A DNA stretch of 8,422 nucleotides, taken from assembly GCA_009785775.1 (NCBI GenBank), contig WQVR01000028.1, forward strand, positions 1-8,422, given 5' to 3'. Of this stretch, positions 1 to 6,568 are shown one piece after another; position 1 is the first letter of the stretch; each line of letters starts with the position of its first letter. This DNA is from Candidatus Proendomicrobium guianensium. GTDB taxonomy: Bacteria > Elusimicrobiota > Endomicrobiia > Endomicrobiales > Endomicrobiaceae. Both the position numbers and the translations under genes were made by a program. Under the pieces are notes generated by a model. The model made no database searches. It saw only the letters and a list, made by a program, of their open reading frames with translations, and was not told the origin of the DNA.

Positions 1-1044
1 AGAAGCCAAATAAACACAACCGGCGGCGAAGACGCAAGAGTGCGTGAACGCGTAAGAGTACGCTTTGGCATTGACACTATGGCGCATGACAACTTAATGA
101 TGAGCTTAGGTTTTGCAACAGGGCAATATCCTACAGGCGTGCCTACAAGCAGAAACCATACTTTTGCGGGTTTTAGGCAAGTGCCTTTCTCTATAGATCA
201 CGTTTTTCTTCGTTATACAGGTATAGATTGGGCAACAATAAGTCTTGGTAAACTTAGAGGACACCAACTTTTCCAAACTTCGCAACTTGTTTGGGATAGC
301 GATATTAACCCCGAAGGTGTTGCCGTAGAATTTACCGTACCCGGCAGGCTTGGAAGGTTTTCTTTCTGGGGTAATGCCGCATGGTACACACTTGGCGAAT
401 TAAGGCATGACCAACCCGCAAACAGGCATATAGGCAAACCTACAATAATTCTAGCCCAACCGGGTTTTACATACTCAAGAGGTAGAACCCGCGTAAGAGG
501 CGCTGTTGCAATGCAACAGTTTAACATCAAAGGCAAAGAAGCTCTTATGGGCGGACACCCTGCATTTATGATGAATCTTACGGGTCAAGATTACACGCTT
601 ATAAACCCCAGCTTTGATATAAGACGCAGAAGAGCTTTCGGTACAAACCATACGTTTACGCTTCACGGCGACTTTGTTAAAAACGTAGACGGAAGCACCG
701 CAGGCAATTCCGCAACCGAAAATGACAGGCAAGCCTACTTGCTTGGCGCAAGGTTCGGGTATGAAAGCATACGCGGTTTCGGACAGTGGAATGTCGGGCT
801 TTCCCACAGTCGCTATGAACGTAATGCTATACCGCGCGGCATGGCAAACTCTAATGCTTTCAGCGGTATGCCTCATCAAGGCTGGCAGTATACCGCAAGC
901 GTAGGCCTTTTAAGCAACCTGACATTTCAACTAACCTACTTTAACCTTGTTGGCTTGAGCGGTGCAGGCGGCGGCGCAGACTTTAACGGGTTAAGAGGCG
1001 TTGAGCAACAAGTTTGGCACTTTAACTTATTGCACAGATTTTAA
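1..1044 (+). CDS. Outer-membrane beta-barrel porin, Porin_5-like (5'-truncated)
   Basis: The reading frame is open from the first base, so the start and signal peptide lie outside the window; 347 codons are visible. The GTG at 40 is an internal codon, not a credible start. The protein has the alternating polar/hydrophobic pattern of successive beta strands, many Gly, Asn and aromatic residues, no cysteine, and ends in Phe (NLLHRF), the usual C-terminal signature read by the BAM machinery. The early R-x-R-x-R-F-G segment, a GFATG turn and the WDSDINPEG motif (codons about 95-103) match my recollection of the 'putative porin' Porin_5 family; I could not search for it. Its role would be passive diffusion of small solutes across the outer membrane. 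It lies 94 bases upstream of pstS on the same strand, so a phosphate-linked role is possible but is inference only. Family call fairly sure; substrate unknown. Confidence 0.82.
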   Translation, partial: RSQINTTGGEDARVRERVRVRFGIDTMAHDNLMMSLGFATGQYPTGVPTSRNHTFAGFRQVPFSIDHVFLRYTGIDWATISLGKLRGHQLFQTSQLVWDSDINPEGVAVEFTVPGRLGRFSFWGNAAWYTLGELRHDQPANRHIGKPTIILAQPGFTYSRGRTRVRGAVAMQQFNIKGKEALMGGHPAFMMNLTGQDYTLINPSFDIRRRRAFGTNHTFTLHGDFVKNVDGSTAGNSATENDRQAYLLGARFGYESIRGFGQWNVGLSHSRYERNAIPRGMANSNAFSGMPHQGWQYTASVGLLSNLTFQLTYFNLVGLSGAGGGADFNGLRGVEQQVWHFNLLHRF

Positions 1045-1053
1045 CTTTAGTTC

Positions 1054-1079
1054 TATGGGGGGCTCTTTTGCCCCCCATA
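1054..1079 (+). terminator. Perfect 10-bp hairpin after the porin gene
   Basis: The arms TATGGGGGGC (1054-1063) and GCCCCCCATA (1070-1079) are exact reverse complements around a 6-base loop, beginning 10 bases after the porin stop. The stem is GC-rich and stable. It is followed by AT-rich sequence rather than a clean T-run, so intrinsic termination may be partial. Position and stability make a terminator or 3'-end protector the best reading. Confidence 0.65.
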
Positions 1080-1085
1080 ATATAG

Positions 1086-1091
1086 TATAAT
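1086..1091 (+). promoter_or_regulatory. Candidate -10 box for pstS/pst operon
   Basis: A consensus TATAAT sits 48 bases upstream of the pstS ATG. A start about 7 bases downstream would give a leader of about 40 nt. No good -35 hexamer is visible: the expected position (about 1063-1068) falls inside the porin hairpin. This would suit an activator-dependent promoter such as PhoB control, but I cannot recognise a clear Pho box. The leader contains a small 5-bp hairpin (AGGGG 1112-1116 with CCCCT 1122-1126) just before the ribosome binding site GGAG at 1130-1133. Confidence 0.4.
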
Positions 1092-1138
1092 AGGCAAACT
1101 TAAAACAAAAAAGGGGTTTAGCCCCTAACGGAGAAAAA

Positions 1139-1942
1139 ATGAAAAAATTATTATCATTACTTTTGCTGGCGACTTTTACGGTAGCGCCCGCCTTTGCAAA
1201 CGAAAGAATAGTTGCAGAAGGCTCTACCACGGTTTTACCTGTTATGCAAAGAACCGCTGAAGTTTTTATGAACCAAAACCCCGGAGTTAACATAAGCATA
1301 CGCGGGGGCGGAAGTGGCGTAGGTATAAACTCTTTAATAGGCGGAAGAAACGATATAGCAATGTCTTCGCGCGCTATAAGAGATAGCGAACTTCGCACAG
1401 CCGCAGAACGCGGCGTAAACCCGCGCGCAACCATGGTAGCTTTAGACGCTATTGCCGTTGTAGTTAACAATAATAACCCCGTTAATAACCTTACACAACA
1501 ACAAGTTACAGATATTTTTACCGGCAGAATTACAAACTGGTCTGAAGTGGGCGGCGAAAGCAGGGCTATAGTAGTAATTTCCCGCGATACCGCCTCAGGT
1601 TCATTTGAAACTTTTAACGAACTTGCCTTAAGAGGTCAAAGGCAAAGTAGAAGAGCCATGATGCAAGCTTCAAACCAAAGCGTCGCGCAGGTTGTGTCTA
1701 CAACACCGGGCGCTATAGGTTATGTAGGGCTTGGCTATTTAGACAGGGTTAAAGCCCTAAGCATAGACGGAATAGCCCCTACTGCTGAAAATGTTTTAAA
1801 CGGAGCTTTCCCTTACGCAAGGCCGCTGTTTGTTTATACTAACGGCGCGCCCACGGGTGCCGCACAAAGATTTTTAAATTTTGTGCAAAGCGCGGCAGGA
1901 CAGCGTTTGGCAGCAAGCCTTGGGTACGTTCCGTTTAACTAA
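1139..1942 (+). CDS. pstS: Periplasmic phosphate-binding protein PstS
   Basis: High-affinity phosphate receptor of the Pst ABC transporter, 267 aa. The N terminus is a classical Sec signal peptide: KK at 2-3, a Leu-rich core, and a PAFA|NE cleavage site after residue 20. No lipobox Cys is present, so the mature protein should be soluble in the periplasm. Phosphate-binding loops typical of the family are visible: GSTTVLP (28-34), GGGSGVG (56-62), NDIAMSSR (71-78) and SRDTASGSFETF (148-159). Length and motifs suit the shorter PstS branch of about 270 aa rather than the E. coli type. The ATG is chosen because GGAG lies 5 bases upstream and the signal peptide begins there. It heads pstSCAB-phoU and is separated from pstC by 128 bases carrying a long hairpin. 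Very confident; other oxyanion specificity is conceivable but unlikely given the neighbours. Confidence 0.96.
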   Translation: MKKLLSLLLLATFTVAPAFANERIVAEGSTTVLPVMQRTAEVFMNQNPGVNISIRGGGSGVGINSLIGGRNDIAMSSRAIRDSELRTAAERGVNPRATMVALDAIAVVVNNNNPVNNLTQQQVTDIFTGRITNWSEVGGESRAIVVISRDTASGSFETFNELALRGQRQSRRAMMQASNQSVAQVVSTTPGAIGYVGLGYLDRVKALSIDGIAPTAENVLNGAFPYARPLFVYTNGAPTGAAQRFLNFVQSAAGQRLAASLGYVPFN

Positions 1943-1966
1943 AATTGTTTATTTACAAATAGTCAT

Positions 1967-2004
1967 GTATGGCGGTTGCAGGCAAATGCCTGCAACCGCC
2001 ATAC
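1967..2004 (+). repeat. Perfect 17-18 bp inverted repeat in the pstS-pstC gap
   Basis: Left arm 1967-1984 and right arm 1987-2004 are exact reverse complements (GTATGGCGGTTGC.. against ..GCAACCGCCATAC), leaving only AA between them; a realistic hairpin has 17 bp and an AAAT loop. It starts 24 bases after the pstS stop. No T-run follows on either strand, so it is not a textbook intrinsic terminator. The position suggests a 3' stabiliser or processing barrier that would keep pstS mRNA more abundant than the downstream genes, or a weak terminator. That function is inference. Confidence 0.85.
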
Positions 2005-2034
2005 AGATTGCCGCAAATATCGCATAAAAAAACA

Positions 2035-2063
2035 TTGTAATGTAAAAATAAATTATGTATTAT
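2035..2063 (+). promoter_or_regulatory. Candidate sigma70-type promoter for pstC (leaderless start)
   Basis: TTGTAA (2035-2040) and TATTAT (2058-2063) are separated by exactly 17 bases, each with good agreement to the -35 and -10 consensus. The predicted start of transcription falls at 2070-2071, on the pstC ATG itself. No Shine-Dalgarno sequence is visible upstream of that ATG, which fits a leaderless message. Prediction from pattern only. Confidence 0.5.
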
Positions 2064-2070
2064 ACACGCT

Positions 2071-2955
2071 ATGAATTCGTTTAAAGAAAGAGCATTCAAG
2101 TATGTTTTCTGCGTGCTCGCGTATTGTAGTCTTTTATTCTTGCTTGGCATAGTGTTAACGCTTGTATTTAACAGCTTGCAGGCAATACTAAACATAAACC
2201 AGTTACAGTTCTTCTTTTCAGACGACTGGGCACCCTACTTTTACCCCCCTATATTCGGCACGCTTCAGCTTGTAATATCATCTTTTATGGTTGGGGCTAT
2301 GGCATGCTTAATTGCCGTACCTATAGCCGTATGCACTGCGCTGTTTTTGTTTGAACTGGCAAGCCCACGCGCGCGCGCATTTTTAAAACCGTTTATAGAA
2401 ATTTTAGCAGGACTGCCCAGCATTATTTTCGGTTTTTTTGCCATGGTTGTTATTGCTCCGTGGCTGCAACGCACTTTTGATTTACCGTCAGGACTTGGCG
2501 CATTTACGGCGGCTTTTACGCTGGCATTTCTTGCTATACCCCAAATTGTAAGCATTACCGAAGACGCGCTTAGCTTTGTGCCCAAAAGCTTTAAAGAAGC
2601 AAGCTTTGCCCTTGGCGCAAACCGTTGGCAAACGCTTAGCAAAGTGATAATTCCTGCGGCGGGTTCCGGCATAAGCACAGCAATAATACTGGGCGCAAGC
2701 CGCGTTATAGGCGAAACCATGGTGGTTGTAATGGTTGCGGGCGGGGCTACGGCATTGCCTGAATCTATATTTTCGCCGGTACGCCCCATGACGGCTACAA
2801 TAGCTTCAGAAATGGGCGAAGCCGCGCACGGAAGCTTGCACTTTTCGGCATTGTTTGAAATAGGGCTTATGCTTTTTGTAATTACGCTTATTTTAAACTT
2901 GCTTGCCACCCGTATAAGCAAAAAATTCAGATTAAAACTAGGACACGGGCGCTAG
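2071..2955 (+). CDS. pstC: Phosphate ABC transporter permease PstC
   Basis: Inner-membrane permease, one half of the phosphate channel paired with PstA, 294 aa. About six hydrophobic segments are visible (roughly 11-33, 63-94, 105-133, 141-163, 201-224, 258-280). The cytoplasmic EAA coupling loop that docks on PstB reads KEASFALGA (175-183), followed by the family-typical RVIGETMVVVMVAGG. The loop ILAGLPSIIFGFFA (about 112-125) is also typical of Pst permeases. Start chosen at ATG 2071 because the preceding frame gives no better codon and the sequence begins with the usual short basic head before TM1. No SD precedes it. It follows pstS after a long hairpin and precedes pstA by 77 bases. The name PstC rather than PstA rests on gene order and on the RVIGET signature; confident. 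Confidence 0.95.
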   Translation: MNSFKERAFKYVFCVLAYCSLLFLLGIVLTLVFNSLQAILNINQLQFFFSDDWAPYFYPPIFGTLQLVISSFMVGAMACLIAVPIAVCTALFLFELASPRARAFLKPFIEILAGLPSIIFGFFAMVVIAPWLQRTFDLPSGLGAFTAAFTLAFLAIPQIVSITEDALSFVPKSFKEASFALGANRWQTLSKVIIPAAGSGISTAIILGASRVIGETMVVVMVAGGATALPESIFSPVRPMTATIASEMGEAAHGSLHFSALFEIGLMLFVITLILNLLATRISKKFRLKLGHGR

Positions 2956-2987
2956 GCACTAAGTGCCGCTGGGCGCCTAAGGCACTT
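2947..2987 (+). repeat. Overlapping inverted repeats at the pstC-pstA junction
   Basis: Several mutually exclusive stems can form. AAGTGCC (2961-2967) pairs with GGCACTT (2981-2987) around a 13-base loop. Alternatively GGCAC (2955-2959) pairs with GTGCC (2963-2967), and GGCGC (2948-2952) with GCGCC (2973-2977). The right arm runs into a short TTTT. The outermost left arm lies in the last pstC codons. The element may act as a processing site or weak terminator; nothing in the sequence settles this. Confidence 0.55.
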
Positions 2988-3032
2988 TTAATATAAACGA
3001 TACTTACACCCAAGGATATAAAAAAAGATTTT

Positions 3033-3905
3033 ATGCAAAGCAATGTAAACGCGTTAAAAAATAAAATAAAGCAAAATTTGGCATTTTCGGTGCTAATAGC
3101 GGCATTATGCATTACGCTTTTGTTTTTAGGTTTTATGATATTTTTTATAGCCAAAAACGGCATAGGCGTAATAAGTTGGGAATTTCTTACCCAGCCCCCC
3201 AGAGACGGCATGATGTACGGCGGCATTGCGCCCGCGATAGTCGGCTCTTTTTTACTTGTTATGGGCGCGATAGTTTTTGCTTTGCCATTAGGCGTTGCAA
3301 CAGCAATATACCTGCAGGAATATTCCCCTTCAAACACCGCGCTTCGCATTATAAATTTAGGCATTAATAACCTTGCGGGCGTGCCTTCTATAGTTTTCGG
3401 ACTATTCGGGCTGGCTGTATTTGTAAGGCTGTTCGGTTTTGGCGTTTCTGTTCTTTCAGGCAGTTTAACGCTTGGTATTTTAATTTTACCCGCAATTATA
3501 GCCGCCTCGCAAGAAGCTATTATGGCAGTACCCTTATCTTTCAGGGAAGCTTCGCTTGCTTTAGGGGCAACGCAATCTCAAACTATTACAAGAGTGGTTG
3601 TGCCAAGCGCCGCGCCCGGTATACTTACAGGCATTATACTTGCCATAGGCCGCGCCGGCGGTGAAACCGCGCCCATACTTTTTACAGCCGCCACATTTTA
3701 CAAAAGGGGTTTTCCAACAGGCCCCATGAGCGAAGTTATGGCATTGCCTTACCATATTTACGCCCTTATGGCAGAAGGCGTAAACCCAGAGCGTCAAACC
3801 CTGATAGCTTACGGCTGCGCTTTAGTGTTGTTGGCATTGGTAATAATTATAGCGCTTTCCGCCATAATAGTAAGAAACAAACACAGGAGCTCCTATGGCC
3901 ACTAG
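3033..3905 (+). CDS. pstA: Phosphate ABC transporter permease PstA
   Basis: Second permease subunit of the phosphate channel, 290 aa, with six hydrophobic stretches, the first about 16-42 after a basic head (NALKNKIKQ). The EAA loop FREASLALGA (170-179) and the following RAGGETAPILFTA segment are typical of PstA; the GETAP motif separates it from PstC. The ISWEFLTQPPRDGMMYGGI stretch after TM1 is also family-like. Start is ATG 3033, the first Met in frame; AAGGA at 3012-3016 is 16 bases away, too far for an ordinary SD, so initiation may be weak or depend on RNA structure. The 3' end overlaps pstB by 11 bases, so the two are probably translationally coupled. Confident on identity, less so on how translation starts. 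Confidence 0.95.
   Translation: MQSNVNALKNKIKQNLAFSVLIAALCITLLFLGFMIFFIAKNGIGVISWEFLTQPPRDGMMYGGIAPAIVGSFLLVMGAIVFALPLGVATAIYLQEYSPSNTALRIINLGINNLAGVPSIVFGLFGLAVFVRLFGFGVSVLSGSLTLGILILPAIIAASQEAIMAVPLSFREASLALGATQSQTITRVVVPSAAPGILTGIILAIGRAGGETAPILFTAATFYKRGFPTGPMSEVMALPYHIYALMAEGVNPERQTLIAYGCALVLLALVIIIALSAIIVRNKHRSSYGH
3885..3894 (+). promoter_or_regulatory. Palindromic ribosome binding site of pstB
   Basis: AGGAGCTCCT is a perfect 10-base palindrome. Its AGGAG (3885-3889) is the SD for pstB, 5 bases before the ATG, and lies inside the end of pstA. A single-strand hairpin could use only about 3 bp, so the main point is that ribosomes finishing pstA pass directly over the pstB start. Confidence 0.6.
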
Positions 3906-4671
3906 TACCAATCAATCCGAAATAAAAGTTAAAGTAGAAAATTTAAACTTTTATTACGGCGCGGTTCAAGCTTTAAAAAATATTAACATAGACGTTTACG
4001 CCAATAAAGTTACGGCGTTAATAGGGCCTTCAGGCTGCGGAAAATCTACGCTTATCCGCACCTTTAACAGAATGTGCGACCTTGTACCCACAAAAAAAGT
4101 AGACGGTCAAATTTTACTGGACGGCGAAAATATTTTAGAAAAACACACAGATATTGTATCGCTCAGGCGCCGCGTGGGTATGGTGTTTCAAAAGCCTAAT
4201 CCGTTTCCTAAAACAATTTTTCAAAACATAGCCTACGGGCTTGAAATACAAGGCATTAAAGACAAAAGCCTGCTTCGTCACAAAGTGGAAACATCGCTTC
4301 AAAAAGCAGCCCTGTGGGACGAAGTTAAAGACCGCTTAAACCAAAGCGCATTGGGGCTTTCCGGCGGTCAACAGCAAAGGCTTTGCATAGCGCGCGCGCT
4401 TGCTATTGAGGCTGAAGTAGTTTTGTTTGACGAACCCTGCGCAAGCTTAGACCCTATATCTACCGCAAAAATTGAAGAACTTATACTGGAACTTAAAAAA
4501 AATTACACCATAATAATAGTAACGCACAATATGCAGCAAGCTTCAAGGGTGTCAGACTATACCGCATTTATGTACCTTGGGGATTTAATAGAATTCGGCG
4601 TTACCAAACAAATTTTTACCCTGCCCAAGCACCCTAAAACAGAAGCTTACTTAAGCGGCAGGTTCGGCTGA
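3895..4671 (+). CDS. pstB: Phosphate ABC transporter ATP-binding protein PstB
   Basis: Cytoplasmic ATPase that drives phosphate import through PstC-PstA, 258 aa, normal family length. All nucleotide-binding elements are intact: Walker A GPSGCGKST (44-52), the Q-loop in VGMVFQKPNPFP, ABC signature LSGGQQQR (155-162), Walker B VVLFDE (175-180), and the switch histidine H211 in VTHN. The TFNRM segment after Walker A, the QKPNPFP stretch and DEPC are hallmarks of PstB among ABC ATPases. The D-loop reads CASLDP where many PstB proteins have CSALDP, a conservative swap. Start at ATG 3895 with AGGAG 5 bases upstream, overlapping pstA by 11 bases. phoU follows 44 bases after the stop. Very confident. 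Confidence 0.97.
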   Translation: MATSTNQSEIKVKVENLNFYYGAVQALKNINIDVYANKVTALIGPSGCGKSTLIRTFNRMCDLVPTKKVDGQILLDGENILEKHTDIVSLRRRVGMVFQKPNPFPKTIFQNIAYGLEIQGIKDKSLLRHKVETSLQKAALWDEVKDRLNQSALGLSGGQQQRLCIARALAIEAEVVLFDEPCASLDPISTAKIEELILELKKNYTIIIVTHNMQQASRVSDYTAFMYLGDLIEFGVTKQIFTLPKHPKTEAYLSGRFG

Positions 4672-4692
4672 TTTTTACGAAGTGATATCTTA

Positions 4693-4708
4693 TCTCTTAA
4701 AAGGAGAG
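4693..4708 (+). promoter_or_regulatory. phoU ribosome binding site within a small hairpin
   Basis: AAGGAGAG (4701-4708) is a strong SD. It sits 9 bases before ATG 4716 but only 1-3 bases before the in-frame TTG at 4710, which decides the start in favour of the ATG. TCTCTT (4693-4698) can pair with AGGAGA (4702-4707, one G-U) around an AAA loop, so the SD could be partly masked. The stem is short and likely weak. Confidence 0.55.
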
Positions 4709-4715
4709 CTTGATA

Positions 4716-5372
4716 ATGATAAACAATCAAATTGTCTTATTGCAAAAAATGGCGGCAGAGTACGTTAAAAGCACCGAAGACATGCTTGTTAAATGCACGG
4801 AAGGGCTTTTTTCAAGAAATGACGCGCTTCTTAACGCAGTAATTAACGAAGATGAAATAGTGTCGGACGAAACAGACATTTTTATAAACGAATCCTGCAT
4901 TAGCATGATAGCGTGCTTTCAGCCTGTTACCTCTAACCTGCGCATTATTATAAGCATAATAAAAATGTCAGACGCCTTAGAGCGCATGGGCGACCACTGC
5001 ACAAATGTTGCGCGTAGCGGGCTTGTTTTAAATTCCCGCCCGCCCATTAAACCTTTCGTAGATTTACCAAAAATGAAAGACACGGTTGTAAAAATGCTTA
5101 AAGACTCTTCCGAAGCGCTTGTAAACGGCAATGTAGAGCTTGCAAAGCAGGTTCTGGCCGACGACGATATTGTAGACGAATACAAAGCAAAAATTACCGC
5201 CGAACTCAGAGGTTTCCTTAAAAAAGACAATGCCGAAGTTGACAGTATTTTAGAAATTATAAATATAGTTAACAACCTTGAACGCATTGCAGATTTAACC
5301 ACCAATATATGCGAAGACGTTTTGTATATAGAACTTGGCGAAGTTTACAGGCATTGCCCCAAAAACCCTTAA
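4716..5372 (+). CDS. phoU: Phosphate signalling/uptake regulator PhoU
   Basis: Cytoplasmic helical regulator, 218 aa from ATG 4716; a TTG at 4710 would add two residues but is too close to the SD. The protein shows the expected two-fold repeat of three-helix bundles, each with two metal-binding E/D-x-x-x-D motifs: E47/D51 and E89/D93 (in LERMGDH) in the first half, D150/D154 and E189/D193 (in LERIADL) in the second. In characterised systems PhoU represses Pst activity and conveys phosphate status to the PhoR kinase, and its loss leads to toxic phosphate uptake. As the last gene of the pst operon, before a strong terminator, this is the classic position. No PhoR/PhoB gene is in view, so its partner must be encoded elsewhere. 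Confident. Confidence 0.95.
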   Translation: MINNQIVLLQKMAAEYVKSTEDMLVKCTEGLFSRNDALLNAVINEDEIVSDETDIFINESCISMIACFQPVTSNLRIIISIIKMSDALERMGDHCTNVARSGLVLNSRPPIKPFVDLPKMKDTVVKMLKDSSEALVNGNVELAKQVLADDDIVDEYKAKITAELRGFLKKDNAEVDSILEIINIVNNLERIADLTTNICEDVLYIELGEVYRHCPKNP

Positions 5373-5392
5373 ACTTTAAAACATTAACCAGC

Positions 5393-5430
5393 AAAAATTC
5401 CCGCGCAAAATGTTTTGTGCGGGAATTTTT
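5393..5430 (+). terminator. Rho-independent terminator of the pst-phoU operon
   Basis: Arms 5393-5410 and 5413-5430 form an 18-bp stem with one G-U pair (core TTCCCGCGC against GTGCGGGAA) and a minimal loop. The right arm ends in TTTTT and the left begins with AAAAA, so it could work in both directions. It begins 20 bases after the phoU stop and closes the operon. Confidence 0.92.
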
Positions 5431-5490
5431 ATTTAAATGTCTTTTGAGCGTTTTTTAATGTTAAATTTGCTAAAATTGATGACACAAAAT

Positions 5491-6531
5491 ATGAATAAAA
5501 AATTTAAACTTTTCCAAAAAGAAAGATTGCCCTGCGGAGAACGCAATATTTATATTATGGGCGCGAAAGTTTTTTCGTACTTAAAAAAACGTAAAGAGCC
5601 GGCCAGCGTGTCGGGCAAGGCATATCCAAAAATATATTTTCCGCATTATTTTCCCGACATAAAAATATTTGACAGAAAACCCGACATCTACAACGCGGCG
5701 GGCGAAAAAATGGATATAATTTTTCTGCGTGATAACAATTTTGCGCACAATCCCTACGGTTGCGGATTATCCACATCTGCCAAATTTATTTTTGACAGAT
5801 TTAATATAGGGCTGGACACCCATGTTTATACAGACGGAAGTTTTTTTGACTTAATGGGCAGTCCTAAGCGCAGATTTGCGCTGTTTATGGAGCCGGAGGT
5901 AATAAAGCCGCGTCACTACGCCGAACTGCTTAAAAACAAGGAATATGGAATTAACGAATTTGAAAAGATTTTGACTTTTAATGAAAAAATTCTAAACAGC
6001 TTTCCCAATGCCGTATTTTTCCCCATTGCAGCCAACTTATGGCACGACGGCGGCGGCAAAGAAAAAACCAAAAACATTTCAATGGTGTCAACCGCAAAAA
6101 GCATGTGCGATTTGCACAAAGTGCGCCTCTCTATGGCATGGGAATGTAAAAAGAAAGGGCTTGCCGATACCTTTGGCGTTTTTGACGGCGGGCCGAAATG
6201 CGCCACCGCAGATTATCTTGATAATTACCGCTATTCAATAATGGTAGAAAACGAAATATCAAAATATTATTTTTCCGAACGCCTTACATCGTGCTTTGCC
6301 ACAAAGACGGTTCCCGTTTATATGGGCTGTACCGACATAGGAAAATGGTTTAATACCGACGGCATTATACAAATAACGCCAAAAGACGCAGATAATTTGG
6401 AAGAAGTTTTAAAAATTTGTTCTGTTCAGGATTACCAAGCCCGCGCGGCGGCGATTGAAGATAATTACAACCGCTCTATGGCGTATCATAATATATGGGA
6501 CAAAATGTATATTGATATTATCAAAAAATAA
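5491..6531 (+). CDS. GT10-like glycosyltransferase (possible fucosyltransferase)
   Basis: GT-B-type glycosyltransferase resembling CAZy GT10 (alpha-1,3/4-fucosyltransferases), 346 aa from this start. The C-terminal donor-binding region (6232-6330) reads VENEISKYYFSERL then TKTVPVYMG, paralleling the GT10 pattern FENS..DY.TEKL..AL..GTVPV..G. The usual TEK is SER and ENS is ENE, so donor specificity is uncertain. The early RNIYIMGAKVFSYLKKR (18-34) resembles a leader common on surface-polysaccharide transferases. The acceptor is likely LPS or capsule sugar, acting at the inner face of the membrane. The frame opens at ATG 5437, but that is 7 bases past the terminator T-run. Other in-frame ATGs are 5458, 5479 and 5557; none has a good SD, so 5491 is a judgement. 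It converges on ppa with 37 bases between stops and no clear terminator. Confidence 0.8.
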   Translation: MNKKFKLFQKERLPCGERNIYIMGAKVFSYLKKRKEPASVSGKAYPKIYFPHYFPDIKIFDRKPDIYNAAGEKMDIIFLRDNNFAHNPYGCGLSTSAKFIFDRFNIGLDTHVYTDGSFFDLMGSPKRRFALFMEPEVIKPRHYAELLKNKEYGINEFEKILTFNEKILNSFPNAVFFPIAANLWHDGGGKEKTKNISMVSTAKSMCDLHKVRLSMAWECKKKGLADTFGVFDGGPKCATADYLDNYRYSIMVENEISKYYFSERLTSCFATKTVPVYMGCTDIGKWFNTDGIIQITPKDADNLEEVLKICSVQDYQARAAAIEDNYNRSMAYHNIWDKMYIDIIKK

Positions 6532-6568
6532 TTACCCGCTTGCTATACCCGTACAAGAAACGGCATTG

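Noticed and set aside
40..42. GTG as the start of the porin gene
   Set aside because: The frame is open to the window edge, no SD precedes it, and a start here would leave the porin without a signal peptide.
1027..1470. Minus-strand open frame spanning the porin-pstS gap
   Set aside because: It runs antisense through the terminator hairpin, the pstS leader and the start of pstS, with low-complexity residues and no family resemblance.
2366..2380. Alternating CACGCGCGCGCGCAT tract, possible Z-DNA
   Set aside because: It encodes an ordinary Pro-Arg-Ala-Arg-Ala stretch in a cytoplasmic loop of PstC; short and not placed near any control site.
2265..2921. Long open frame (218 codons) on the minus strand opposite pstC
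   Set aside because: It mirrors the codon bias of pstC, has no SD or recognisable domain, and lies wholly inside a confidently identified permease gene.
6532..6568. Possible shared terminator between the convergent GT10 and ppa genes
   Set aside because: Only a 4-bp stem (CCGT/ACGG) is visible with no adjoining T-run in the right place, too weak to call.
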